From a virus, in the IMG/VR virus record IMGVR_UViG_3300022602_000280, positions 1-32,807 of that record: 32,807 nt of DNA. The stretch is one strand, 5' to 3'. The notes below the pieces were generated by a model. That model was given only the letters and a program-made list of their open reading frames with translations, was not told the DNA's origin and made no database searches. Position numbers and translations under genes: made by a program. Positions 23,537 to 32,700 of this stretch are shown here, piece by piece (position 1 is the stretch's first letter; each line of letters begins with the position of its first letter).

Positions 23537-24733
23537 ATGTCACAGGAATTATTAGAAGGTCGTTGGAACGAGACCAAAGAAGCATTGCTAGAAGGCCTGC
23601 AAGGTTCAAAGCGTACTTCAATGAGCGTTATCCTCGAGAATACAAAAAAGTACTTGCGTGAAAACGCAACATCAGGCTCTACTGCATCTGGAAACATCGC
23701 TACGTTAAACCGTGTGATTCTGCCAGTGATTCGACGTGTTATGCCAACCGTTATTGCTAACGAGTTGGTAGGTGTACAACCAATGACAGGTCCAGTAGGT
23801 CAAATTCACACATTGCGTGTGCGTTATGCTCAATCATTGCAAGATAACTCATTGGCTGCAACTAGTGTAACAGCTGGTCAAGAGGCATTGAGTCCATTCA
23901 CAATTGCCACTGCATACTCCACAGTTCCACAAGGTACTGGTACTGCTACTGGTTATACTGGTAACAATACAGCTACCATGGAAGGTACAGGCGGTAAGCA
24001 AATTTCTGTTCAAATCTTGAAACAAGCCGTAGAAGCCAAAACACGTAAGTTGCAAGCACGTTGGACATTTGAATCTGCACAAGACGCACAAGCCATGCAT
24101 GGTATTGACGTTGAAGCAGAAATCATGGCAGCTCTTGCACAAGAGATCACTGCTGAGATTGACCAAGAGATTCTCTTGAGCTTGCAAACACTTGCAGCTA
24201 CAGAGTACACATACAACCAAGCTACTGTTTCTGGTACTGCAACATTCGTTGGTGACGAGCATGCCGCATTGGCAGTTTTGATCAATCGTGTTGCTAACTT
24301 GATTGCTCAGCGTACACGTCGTGGCGCAGGTAACTGGTGCGTTGTAAGTCCAGCAAGTTTGACAGTGTTGCAATCAGCAACAACTTCAGCTTTTGCTCGT
24401 ACCACAGAAGGCACATTTGAAGCACCTACAAACACCAAGTTTGTTGGTACATTGAATGGTGCTATGCGTGTGTTTGTAAACAGCTATGCACAAGATACAC
24501 AAGCTGTGTTGGTTGGTTACAAAGGTACTTCTGAGGCTGATGCCGCAGCGTTCTATTGCCCATACATTCCATTGATGAGCTCTGGCGTTGTGTTGGATCC
24601 ATCAACATTCGAACCAGTCGTTTCATTCATGACACGTTATGGTTTCGTTGAGTTGACCAATACTGCAAGTTCGTTCGGTAATGCAGCTGACTATGTCGGC
24701 GAAATTGCTGTACAAAATCTTTCATTCTCCTAA
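23537..24733 (+). CDS. 23: Major capsid protein, gp23
   Basis: This 398-residue protein has the gp23-type N-arm, with an [IL]-x-E candidate gp21 cleavage site at 32-34 (ILE). Recognisable core blocks follow: NRVILPVIRRVMPTVIANEL, VGVQPMTGPVGQIHTLRVRY, KTRKLQARWTFESAQDAQAM, GIDVEAEIMAALAQEITAEI, NWCVVSPASLTVLQ and FYCPYIPLMSSGVVLDP. T4 gp23 is longer (521). A strong AAGGAG Shine-Dalgarno and regular codon choice fit high expression, and the gene is followed by a strong terminator. Confidence 0.96.
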   Translation: MSQELLEGRWNETKEALLEGLQGSKRTSMSVILENTKKYLRENATSGSTASGNIATLNRVILPVIRRVMPTVIANELVGVQPMTGPVGQIHTLRVRYAQSLQDNSLAATSVTAGQEALSPFTIATAYSTVPQGTGTATGYTGNNTATMEGTGGKQISVQILKQAVEAKTRKLQARWTFESAQDAQAMHGIDVEAEIMAALAQEITAEIDQEILLSLQTLAATEYTYNQATVSGTATFVGDEHAALAVLINRVANLIAQRTRRGAGNWCVVSPASLTVLQSATTSAFARTTEGTFEAPTNTKFVGTLNGAMRVFVNSYAQDTQAVLVGYKGTSEADAAAFYCPYIPLMSSGVVLDPSTFEPVVSFMTRYGFVELTNTASSFGNAADYVGEIAVQNLSFS

Positions 24734-24761
24734 TCAGAGAACTACCCAGGGATGGGAAGAC

Positions 24762-24787
24762 AAAAAGGGCCTTGCGGCCCTTTTTTT
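24762..24787 (+). terminator. Rho-independent terminator after gp23
   Basis: The stem AAAAAGGGCC pairs with GGCCCTTTTT around a TTGC loop and runs into seven T. It lies 29 nt past the gp23 stop and closes the head operon. Confidence 0.92.
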
Positions 24788-24810
24788 ATTATATAAAAAT
24801 AAATGGCTAA

Positions 24811-24816
24811 TAAATA
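24811..24816 (+). promoter_or_regulatory. Late promoter core before glycosyltransferase-like gene
   Basis: AATAAATAATAA precedes ATG at 24821; the TAAATA core ends 4 nt before the start and no Shine-Dalgarno is seen. The region is AT-rich, so chance matches are more likely here than elsewhere. Confidence 0.42.
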
Positions 24817-24820
24817 ATAA

Positions 24821-25966
24821 ATGATTATTAAAGTTCCTAAAATTATAGGATGGATGCAACCACCACTTGCATATTTTTCTAAAATCTATTTAGAATATTT
24901 TATTAATCTAAATAAGAATAAATTTTCTTCTAATGTTTTATTAATAGACGAGTATAATTTGGAGGGTATAGATTATAAAAATTGGTACAATCTAGTAGAA
25001 CAGATTAAAACTTTGGTCAAAGTCAATAATATTAACACTATTATAATAGATGCAACATTTAATCCAATAAAGTTAGATTTTAAATACTGGGAAATGGCAC
25101 CTACATATTTAGAAATGCAAAAAGAATTGTCTCAGATCATTGACACCTATATATTAACCGGCGATTTTTTATATTATTATTATAAAAATCCAGCAGTTAT
25201 ATTTTTTCCTACATTTTTATGGTTAGATTGTAAAAAATATATCATTGACACACAATATAATATTGAATATACAGACAAAACAAAGGGATTGATGAGTCTT
25301 AATTCCAATCCTCATTGGCATAGAATATATCTGTTTTCGTTACTGGTACAAAAGTCTTGGTTTAATACCATTAGTTTTACTTTTCATTCTAAAAGTCATT
25401 CCGGCTCAGATAGAAAACAAGAATTAAAATTGCAAGATAGACTTAATGATTTTGCAATCACTAAAATTTTAACTTATGAAGAACGTGAACTTGCTAAGAA
25501 TTATGCACACGTGTTGCCATGTACTTTAGATGGCGAATTAAATACAGATAAATCGCTCTGGGGCATCAATGATGATCTGTGGATTTACAAAAAACATGCT
25601 ATTAATCTTGTGACAGAAACTAGTTTAACAGACGGAATATTATTAACAGAAAAAACTTGCAAGCCATTTATGACTTATCAAATACCTATCATAGTTGGTC
25701 CAATTGGAGCAAATAAATTTTTAGAAGACATTGGCTTAGATATGTTTAGCGATTATGTGCCATGGAAAACTTGGGACAGTGAAACTGATCATAAACTTAA
25801 AATAAGAAAAATTGTAGAATTTTTAGATCAATTATTATCAAGTTCTAGTGCAGAAAAAGATATACTTACAGCACATCAAACTTTTCATACAAGATTAAAG
25901 AAAAATAAAGAATATTTTCATAGTACAGAATTTGAGCATGTTTTAGTGGAACAACTTAGATTTTAA
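24821..25966 (+). CDS. Glycosyltransferase-like protein
   Basis: This 381-residue AT-rich protein has a C-terminal segment around 275-340 (VTETSLTDGILLTEKTCKPF, then PIIVGPIGANKFLEDIGLDM, then a VPW...R-K-I-EFLDQLL helix). It resembles the nucleotide-sugar half of phage and bacterial fucosyltransferase-like or exostosin-like enzymes, where an ET...TEK-xKP motif precedes a PxIVG-G strand. The N-terminal half has a Rossmann-like alternation (VLLIDEYNL, INTIIIDATF). It may alter host or virion glycans; that is inference. Convergent with the next gene and overlapping its end by 11 nt. Confidence 0.6.
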   Translation: MIIKVPKIIGWMQPPLAYFSKIYLEYFINLNKNKFSSNVLLIDEYNLEGIDYKNWYNLVEQIKTLVKVNNINTIIIDATFNPIKLDFKYWEMAPTYLEMQKELSQIIDTYILTGDFLYYYYKNPAVIFFPTFLWLDCKKYIIDTQYNIEYTDKTKGLMSLNSNPHWHRIYLFSLLVQKSWFNTISFTFHSKSHSGSDRKQELKLQDRLNDFAITKILTYEERELAKNYAHVLPCTLDGELNTDKSLWGINDDLWIYKKHAINLVTETSLTDGILLTEKTCKPFMTYQIPIIVGPIGANKFLEDIGLDMFSDYVPWKTWDSETDHKLKIRKIVEFLDQLLSSSSAEKDILTAHQTFHTRLKKNKEYFHSTEFEHVLVEQLRF

Positions 25967-27104
25967 ACCAGCCTAAGAATTTGTGTATTTTGTCTGTAAC
26001 TGATTGCCAATCGCCCATTTTGGGTTGACGAAATAATCTTGCAGTTGAATACCAAGGACTTGAATCACGATCTAGTAGCCAACGCCAATCGGTGCCAAAC
26101 CAGTTCAACATCACCCATACTGGTCTTCCTAGTGCTCCTGCTAGATGTGCCACTGCGGTATCTACACTAAGTACAACGTCAAGATTGTGTATCAGTGCCG
26201 CAGAGTCAGCAAAGCTTTGTATTGTTCCAGGATATGCTCGCACGCCAATATCGATCAAAGTTTTTTCTTCTTCTGCAGTGCAATCACACTGTAGATTGAT
26301 CCATTCATAATTGGGATTGCGTTTTATTAGTTCAACCATGACCTCAAATGGCATACCTTTGTGACGATTGATCCAGGTGTCTCTACGACCTGACCAACAG
26401 AATCCTACTCGTAGTCGATTTTTAGGTCCTAGAATTTTTAACCACTGTTGGGAAAGATTAGCATCAGGTGTTAGATAAAATTGAACGTGACCTAAGTTTT
26501 CTAATTTGTTGCCAATTACTCCAGGAATGCTCATGATTGGAGTCCAATAGTCAAATCCAGTGGGCTCGTCTGTGGGCAGAATAAATTGTGAAACTGCATT
26601 GCCGCCTTGAAATAACGGGATCAAACTGCCATTGCACTGCATGATAATTCGTGCACCGCGATTATAAACATCTCCAACAAATCTTATGAACTGAATATTA
26701 TCACCGTGTCCTTGCTCGGCCATGATTAAAATAGTTTTATCTTTGAGATCTTGACCAGTCCATCGTGGTTGTGGAAAATTAGGAAGTAATCCATTCAAAT
26801 GTTCATATTGCCACCGTACTTCATACGCAGGCCACCCTTTTTCGTAATCACCCATTAGTAAATATGCCACCGACAGATTAAATTTTGCAGTGACATTGTT
26901 AGGGTCTAATTGAATAGCACGTTGCAAAAATGGTATGGCTCCCGCAGGATCACCGCATTCTCGTAACACATTACCATAATTGTTAAATGCACTGGCCGAA
27001 CATCGATCTTGGGCAAATGCCTGAGCATAGTAGGCCAAAGCCTGTTCGGGGTTGTTGTCTTCGCGGCATTGATTACCGTGAGCTATTAAGAGTTCTGTTT
27101 CCAT
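25956..27104 (-). CDS. TPR-glycosyltransferase fusion protein
   Basis: From ATG at 27104 the protein is 382 residues. The frame is open further upstream (to 27224), but that would cross the divergent promoters. Residues 1-105 hold three tetratricopeptide repeats (NYGNVLRECGDPAGAIPFL and similar). From about 122 a GT-B-like domain follows with AEQGHGDNIQFIRF, FCWSGRRDTWINRHKGMPF, WINLQCDC and near the end VDTAVAHLAGALGRPVWVM, the pattern of heptosyl- or O-GlcNAc-transferase-like enzymes fused to TPRs in marine bacteria. The start is preceded at 4 nt by a TAAATA core and lacks a Shine-Dalgarno. It could glycosylate a virion protein or the cell surface. Confidence 0.8.
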   Translation of the reverse strand: METELLIAHGNQCREDNNPEQALAYYAQAFAQDRCSASAFNNYGNVLRECGDPAGAIPFLQRAIQLDPNNVTAKFNLSVAYLLMGDYEKGWPAYEVRWQYEHLNGLLPNFPQPRWTGQDLKDKTILIMAEQGHGDNIQFIRFVGDVYNRGARIIMQCNGSLIPLFQGGNAVSQFILPTDEPTGFDYWTPIMSIPGVIGNKLENLGHVQFYLTPDANLSQQWLKILGPKNRLRVGFCWSGRRDTWINRHKGMPFEVMVELIKRNPNYEWINLQCDCTAEEEKTLIDIGVRAYPGTIQSFADSAALIHNLDVVLSVDTAVAHLAGALGRPVWVMLNWFGTDWRWLLDRDSSPWYSTARLFRQPKMGDWQSVTDKIHKFLGWFKI

Positions 27105-27108
27105 GTTA

Positions 27109-27114
27109 TATTTA
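27109..27114 (-). promoter_or_regulatory. Late promoter core before TPR-glycosyltransferase
   Basis: On the minus strand TTAAATATAAC is followed by ATG at 27104. The spacing from the TAAATA core is 4 nt and no Shine-Dalgarno is present. Confidence 0.45.
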
Positions 27115-27150
27115 ATTTTATAGCTGGTCATGAAAATATTTACATCACCA

Positions 27151-27156
27151 TAAATA
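27151..27156 (+). promoter_or_regulatory. Late promoter core upstream of virion-protein gene
   Basis: CATAAATACTAG differs from the T4 late consensus TATAAATA by one base. It is divergent from the promoter at 27109-27114 and would give a leader of about 85 nt before ATG at 27249. Confidence 0.6.
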
Positions 27157-27180
27157 CTAGTCAACGTAATTGTGCGTTTT

Positions 27181-27237
27181 ATGCTGAAAGGGCAACCCAA
27201 CAGCGTAGCGGCTAGAACCCGCATCGGACTTCTTTAA
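27181..27237 (+). other. Structured leader with possible 18-codon leader peptide
   Basis: The 85-nt leader can form GCTG-AAA-GGG-CAA-CCC-AA-CAGC (27183-27204) and GCGG/CCGC (27208-27222). It also contains an 18-codon frame, MLKGQPNSVAARTRIGLL, whose TAA (27235-27237) overlaps the AAGGAG of the main gene. The small frame has no Shine-Dalgarno. It may be chance; the hairpins and the coupling position make it worth recording. Confidence 0.3.
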
Positions 27238-27248
27238 GGAGAAAACAA

Positions 27249-28265
27249 ATGGGTCGTCCTTTAAAAATACAAAAATATTCACCTGGGTCTGGTGATACTT
27301 CACGCAACGGTGTGGGTGTTGCAATTGATCAAGGTTTTCCTCAATTTGCCAACATGGATCCCTCAACTCAAGTTGTTCCGGTGGGCATGACAAATTCTGA
27401 GTTTTTGGGAGTAGTAGGTGGCGCTAACGCTATTGGTGGACAGACTGTGGCTAGTTCAAGCTTTCCAGTAGTTCAAATCACTGCCAATGTCAACGGTCAG
27501 CAAGGAAACGCATATATTATCAATCAAAAAGGTCAGAACAAGTATCTAGTAGCTGGCGAAGATTCAGTGTATGCTAACAATCTCACACAAGGATTTACAT
27601 ATCAAATTACCAATTTGGGTACAGGCACAAATTGGACTGCGCTTGGTGCTGGTACCAATCCTACCGCAGGCAAAATATTCACATGCACACAACCACTTGG
27701 AACAGGCACCGGTAACGGAACTGCATCTGATTGCGGACAAGTTGTGTTAATAGCCAACAGCACAATCAGCAGTGGTCAAATGAACATGATATTCAATGCC
27801 AATGGTGGCTCAGCTTATGCTAGCCGTTTGACCAACAAATACATTTGGGATGGTTCAAACACTCGTTACGCAGTCAACTTCTTTGTAGCAGGAGCATCAA
27901 CTCCTCTTACTTTAGCCAATGTTGCTATTACAGGCAACGCTGGTGCATTTAGTTGTTCTAACACCAACATTAGCCTAGGCGAATTGATCAATGTTTCTGG
28001 TACATTATCAAACGTGGCCACAGGCACAATCACTGGTTACAGCAATCCCACTATCTATTATGTAACAGCTACCAATGGAATCAATACCTTTACATTGAGC
28101 ACCACAGAAGGCGGTGCAAATATTGTAACTGGCGCAGGTAACACAACTGGCTTGACATTTGCCACGTTGAGCTCGACCACATTCAAATCTGGTGCAGACA
28201 CTGCCACATGGTCTGGTAACAATGGTAATTTGACCTTGGCACAAGTTCAAAACTACACATCTTGA
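27249..28265 (+). CDS. Virion structural protein (MGRPL-type)
   Basis: This 338-residue protein is rich in G, N, S and T. It opens MGRPLKIQKYSPGSG, a start I associate with an abundant but uncharacterised structural protein of aquatic T4-type phages. Features are an early FLGVVGGANAIGG motif, INQKGQNKYLV (a strand in which RQKGxxKYLV is typical), FTYQITNLGTGTNWTALGAG, then LTNKYIWDGSNTRYAVNFF, and a closing TLAQVQNYTS. Placement between the head genes and the fibre genes, a perfect AAGGAG Shine-Dalgarno and a terminator behind it suggest a highly expressed virion protein. Confidence 0.72.
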   Translation: MGRPLKIQKYSPGSGDTSRNGVGVAIDQGFPQFANMDPSTQVVPVGMTNSEFLGVVGGANAIGGQTVASSSFPVVQITANVNGQQGNAYIINQKGQNKYLVAGEDSVYANNLTQGFTYQITNLGTGTNWTALGAGTNPTAGKIFTCTQPLGTGTGNGTASDCGQVVLIANSTISSGQMNMIFNANGGSAYASRLTNKYIWDGSNTRYAVNFFVAGASTPLTLANVAITGNAGAFSCSNTNISLGELINVSGTLSNVATGTITGYSNPTIYYVTATNGINTFTLSTTEGGANIVTGAGNTTGLTFATLSSTTFKSGADTATWSGNNGNLTLAQVQNYTS

Positions 28266-28282
28266 TAGTTTTTAACAATATT

Positions 28283-28308
28283 AAAATCCCGCTACGGCGG
28301 GATTTTTT
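28283..28308 (+). terminator. Rho-independent terminator
   Basis: AAAATCCCGC pairs with GCGGGATTTT around a TACG tetraloop, with the T run continuing to 28308. It follows the MGRPL-type gene by 17 nt. Confidence 0.93.
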
Positions 28309-28312
28309 CTGA

Positions 28313-28318
28313 TAAATA
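28313..28318 (+). promoter_or_regulatory. Late promoter core before fibre operon
   Basis: GATAAATAAT starts 4 nt after the terminator T run and is followed by AAAGGA (28323-28328) before ATG at 28336. It should drive the small fibre genes. Confidence 0.58.
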
Positions 28319-28335
28319 ATCAAAAGGATCTGTAA

Positions 28336-28938
28336 ATGTCTATTGTCTATAAAAATACCAACAGTGATTACACCATAACTGTCAATAACGGGGTAGGCAC
28401 TTTTACGGTTAACGCCAATACTGTGTTTAATGGTAATGTTACTTATTCAACTCCTGCCACTACTACATTTGCTTTTTTAACGGTAGCTGCCAATAACACT
28501 GGTAATATCACCGACATGGGGTTACTAGCACAAAAAAGTGCTAGTTCTTTTGCAGGTCTAAGATTTGATACCACAGCCAACACTTGGCAAATCAGCAATG
28601 CAGTAAATTCAGACGGATCTGCTATAACAAGCTATGCCAACATTGGCACAAGCACATTGTCCATTGGCGGTTCCAATACTCAAGTACAATTTAATCAAAA
28701 CAACTCACTTGGCGCCAGCGCAAATCTAACGTTTGATTATGCAAATAATGTGTTAAAAATTCAAGGAGCAGGAGTTTTAGGAAACATTGGTACCACTCCT
28801 AGCACTCCTTCAAATGCAGTGGCCCTATATAACAACACCATTGGTGATGGGGCCACAGGTGTGTATGCTTTATCAAGTTCAGTCAACGACGAACTAATCA
28901 GTGCAACACAAGCTAAAAAATTTGCTATTATATTTTAA
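28336..28938 (+). CDS. Virion adhesin/fibre-associated protein
   Basis: This 200-residue protein is beta-rich and N/T/S/G-biased. It has GSNTQVQFNQNNSLGASANL near 111-130, a phage fibre motif (unstructured Q-F-N loop before a DYANNVLKIQG strand), and ends in EL-ISATQAKKFAIIF. The motif resembles a segment of the long fibre gene 1.4 kb downstream (VQYHLPYYATTGAVLSDSGS). Shine-Dalgarno AAAGGA is present. Function as a tail or capsid appendage is inferred from composition and context. Confidence 0.62.
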   Translation: MSIVYKNTNSDYTITVNNGVGTFTVNANTVFNGNVTYSTPATTTFAFLTVAANNTGNITDMGLLAQKSASSFAGLRFDTTANTWQISNAVNSDGSAITSYANIGTSTLSIGGSNTQVQFNQNNSLGASANLTFDYANNVLKIQGAGVLGNIGTTPSTPSNAVALYNNTIGDGATGVYALSSSVNDELISATQAKKFAIIF

Positions 28939-28947
28939 GGAACATTT

Positions 28948-29259
28948 ATGACTATCGCAACATATAGTGTAACTACTGCAACAGGTAATGCTTACACCAG
29001 CAGTGGAAATACTGCTATAACTTCACTTACGCTGTGTAATTGGAGTGCTGGAAACATAACAGCCAATTTATTTGTTGTTCCCAGCGGTGGATCAGCAGGA
29101 ACTTCAAATCAAATGTTATATTCATTACTGATAAACAGTGGAGACACATATCAAATCTACTCTGCCGCAGAAAAAATAGTGTTGGCCAATGGTGATTCAA
29201 TACGTGTAAATGCCAGTGCTAATTCTATCACTGCTATAACTTCATATACTTCTGTGTAA
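28948..29259 (+). CDS. Small beta-rich virion protein
   Basis: This 103-residue protein is built of short beta strands (NAYTSSGNTAITSLTLCNWS, LFVVPSGGS, YSLLINSGDTYQI) and could be a small sandwich domain of a fibre or collar. An AAGGA Shine-Dalgarno lies 9 nt upstream and its stop overlaps the next start (TAATG at 29257-29261). No family is recognised with certainty. Confidence 0.6.
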   Translation: MTIATYSVTTATGNAYTSSGNTAITSLTLCNWSAGNITANLFVVPSGGSAGTSNQMLYSLLINSGDTYQIYSAAEKIVLANGDSIRVNASANSITAITSYTSV

Positions 29260-29672
29260 TGGGGTATTATGTCAAAAATCGTCAATTACAATCTGGCAGC
29301 ACAGGTGTAGTATTGCCTACGGGCACTTCTACTAATCGTCCAGAAAATCCATTTTTTGGCACAATACGTTATAACACCACAGTTCCAGCAGTAGAATATT
29401 TTGACGGAACACAATGGGTGTATCTACTAAGTAATTCAGGATCAATTTATACAGTAGACGACTTCACTGGTGACGGATCTACCACAGTATACACAATGAG
29501 TGTGCAAGTGGCAGATGCCAATCAAATTATTGTTTTTGTAGGATCAATTTATCAAACTCCAGGCGGCAACGGTACACCAAATGCCTACACAGTCAATGGT
29601 GGTTACGACATAACATTTACTTCGCCTCCTCCAGATCAATCAGTTATTAATGTGATTCATACCAACATATAA
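29259..29672 (+). CDS. Short fibre protein sharing a module with the long fibre
   Basis: This 137-residue protein holds FFGTIRYNTTVPAVEYFDGT, QWVYLL, then DGSTTVYTMSVQVADANQII and VGSIYQTPG, ending INVIHTNI. The same arrangement occurs inside the 1029-residue fibre gene (GTIRYNTDTPAVEVYNGNTW, then DGSTTTFTLDQSTDAERILV and IEIRYI), so the two share a duplicated module. Its start overlaps the upstream stop. Likely a virion fibre component or a connector. Confidence 0.66.
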   Translation: MGYYVKNRQLQSGSTGVVLPTGTSTNRPENPFFGTIRYNTTVPAVEYFDGTQWVYLLSNSGSIYTVDDFTGDGSTTVYTMSVQVADANQIIVFVGSIYQTPGGNGTPNAYTVNGGYDITFTSPPPDQSVINVIHTNI

Positions 29673-29679
29673 AACCCGC

Positions 29680-29685
29680 TAAATA
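29680..29685 (+). promoter_or_regulatory. Late promoter core before long fibre gene
   Basis: GCTAAATACC resembles the CTAAATA form of the late element. AGGA at 29696-29699 and a 6-nt spacer precede ATG at 29706. Confidence 0.55.
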
Positions 29686-29705
29686 CCTTATCACCAGGAT
29701 AATTT

Positions 29706-32700
29706 ATGTCAATTAGTCGTATTGCGGGTCAAATGCTTCAAGCCAATCTTTATAGAGATGGCAACAATTTATCATTTTCCAATACGTCTACTTCTGGCTC
29801 TCTTTTGTATATTGATGTTGGCAATAGTTTTGTAGGTATCAACACTAACTCTGCCAATGTGGCGTTGACAGTCAATGGCGATATATATGCCAATAATTTA
29901 ACAGGACTCGCAGTAAGTGTTGCTGGAAACATCAATAGCGGAAATATAAACACCAGCGGTGATGCTAGTGTTATTGGAAATGTTAACAGTGGTAATATCA
30001 ATACCAGTGGTGATGCCAGTGTTGCTGGTAATATAATTGCTGTTGGAAACATAACTGGTGGTAATATTTTTACCAGTGGTCCCAGCGGAAACATATCTGG
30101 CGCCAACGTTATTTCGGCAAACACAATCAGTGCCAGTGGCAATGTAATAGGTGGTAATTTATTAACCTCAGGATCTGGTGGTAATATCACTGGTGCAGAT
30201 TATGTTTTTGCCAATGTGTTTTCTGCCAATGTTTCTTTTGTGGCAGGAAATATAACTATTCCTGCCACAGGAAATATTGATGCTGGTACCAATTATATTG
30301 GCAATATCATTGATCCAGTACAACCACAAGATGCAGCAACCAAATACTATGTGGATCAGCTAACTGGAAATACACATCTTGGTAATTTGGCAATATCTAA
30401 TACCACTATTAGTTCCAATCTTGCCAATGCCACGATTGTTATTCAACCCACTGGCACAGGTGTCGTATTGATTGATACTACTACTGGGTTGATTATTCCA
30501 GTAGGTAATACTGCACAAGAACCCAGTGCAGCAGTCGAAGGAACCATAAGATACAACACTGATACACCTGCAGTTGAAGTTTACAATGGAAATACTTGGG
30601 TAGCAGTTGGTGCCACTGATTATAGTATAACCAGTCAAACTATCAGTACTGCTGACGGATCAACTACAACTTTTACACTGGATCAATCCACAGACGCTGA
30701 ACGCATATTGGTTGCAATCAACGGTCTGGGACAGAATCCTGGTATCAACTACACTGTAGTTGGCGATCAAATTACTTTCTTTGAAGCACCACAGATTTCT
30801 GATATTATTGAAATTCGCTATATAAGCCCAATACCTTCATCCGGCGGTGTTAACTCAGGCGTGCAATATCACTTGCCTTATTATGCAACCACTGGTGCTG
30901 TACTCAGTGACAGCGGCAGCAATTTGACCTGGAATGGCAGTAATTCACTGGCAGTGGGAGGAACAATAACCGCCACTGGCAATATCTCTGGCAATTACAT
31001 ACTAGGTAATGGCAGTCAGCTCACAGGAATATCGGCTAGCTACGGAAATTCAAATGTTCAAGCATGGTTGTCAACTAATTCAGTAAGTAATATCTTTTTT
31101 AGTACCAGTGGAAGCTATGTTGGTCCACCAACCACTGGCAATTCAAGTTCAGGATCTAAACTGGTATTGTATCCACAAGCCGGAGTCGGCAATGCTGACT
31201 ATGCATTAGGTATTGATGACTATACATTATGGCAATCAGTTCCATCCAATGCACCATTTTTAGGTGATCCCTACTACTTTAGTTGGTGGGGCGGCAATAC
31301 GTTGGCAGCCACATTGACTGGTGCAGGTGTTTTTAGTGCAGTTGGTGATATTTTGACTGCTGGGAATATCAGTGTCACTGGTAATGTGTATGGCAATAAC
31401 TTTATTATAACTGTAACAGAAACTGTAACTGGAAATGTCACTGCTGGAAATATTTTAACCAGTGGGCTGGTTTCAGCCAGTGGTAATGTCACTGGTAACT
31501 ATATTCTTGGCAACATCTCATTTGCCAATGGTATTCCATCAACATACAGTAATTCAAATGTTCAAGCCTATGGTGAAACAGGCTGGGCCGGAAATATCAT
31601 ACCCAGTGCCAACGTCACATACACTTTAGGAAACAGTACCAATTGGTGGGCCAATGCTTGGTTTGGTGCCAACACAATTTACATAGGTGGCGCACCACTT
31701 AGTCAGGCAAATGGTAATTTATCATTCAACGGCAATTCTGTAGTGACTGCCAATGCAACAGGCACATCAACCACTGCTGGCAATGTCAGTATAATTGGCA
31801 ATATAACAGCCAGTTATGTATTGGGCAATGGTAGTCAGCTCACAGGATTACCGGCCTCATACAGTAATTCAAATGTGACAACTTTGTTGGCTGCATACGG
31901 TAGCAATACAATTTCAACCACTGGTAATATTAATGCAGGTAATGTGATTACATCTGGAGCATTGCAAGGCGGAACTGGTACACAGGGTATTGCTTTGCGC
32001 CCCTGGACCGGCGGCGGAAGTTATGCAGCCTTGTACTCAACTGCAATTACTCCAGCTGATGGAAATTACAGTATTTTGGTAAATGGCACCAATACTTGGC
32101 TAAATGCTGGGGCCAGTGGCAGTTTGTTCTTTAGAATCAACAACAATGTATCACCAACTGCATTTACTATCAATGCAAGTCAGGCCACTGTGGGGTCAAT
32201 TGGCACTGCTAATGCCAATGCGTATGCAACACAGACTCTGGTAGTGGCAGGCGGCGGACTTGGAGTAGTTGGCAATAGTTATTTTAGCAACACTGTAGGA
32301 GTTGGTGGTAATATCAGTGTGACAGGTAATATTTCTGCTGGTAATATTACTGTAACTACCGGATTGATTGTAAACGGAACTCCACTTGTGGCAAATAATG
32401 CGGCAAATTTAAATAGCATAGTTTCAATTACTACAACTGGTAATGTAGGGATTGGCGGCAATTTAACGGTAACCGGTGGTGTTGTTAAGAGTTCCAGATT
32501 AATTTCATCTGCTACTTCATTAACTGTGGCAGATGCCAGTGGATTTATTGAATTCAGTAGTGGGCCATATACTGTAACATTACCAAATCCAACACAAGCA
32601 GCAAACAATGGTATTGGATATAGATTCTGGCAAAACACCTCACAAGATATTACCTTAAGTACACCAGCTGGTAACTTCTATGGACCAAGCGGCAGTAGTG

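Noticed and set aside
23849-24373. 174-residue minus-strand open frame opposite gp23
   Set aside because: Cysteine- and threonine-rich mirror of the highly expressed capsid gene, with no start signal; a frame artefact.
29750-30190. 146-residue minus-strand open frame in the fibre gene
   Set aside because: Low-complexity P/L/T pattern that mirrors the fibre repeats; not a gene.
29920-31900. Periodic repeats in the fibre gene as a possible CRISPR array
   Set aside because: The repeats are diverged, in frame, of unequal spacing and encode glycine/asparagine fibre motifs.
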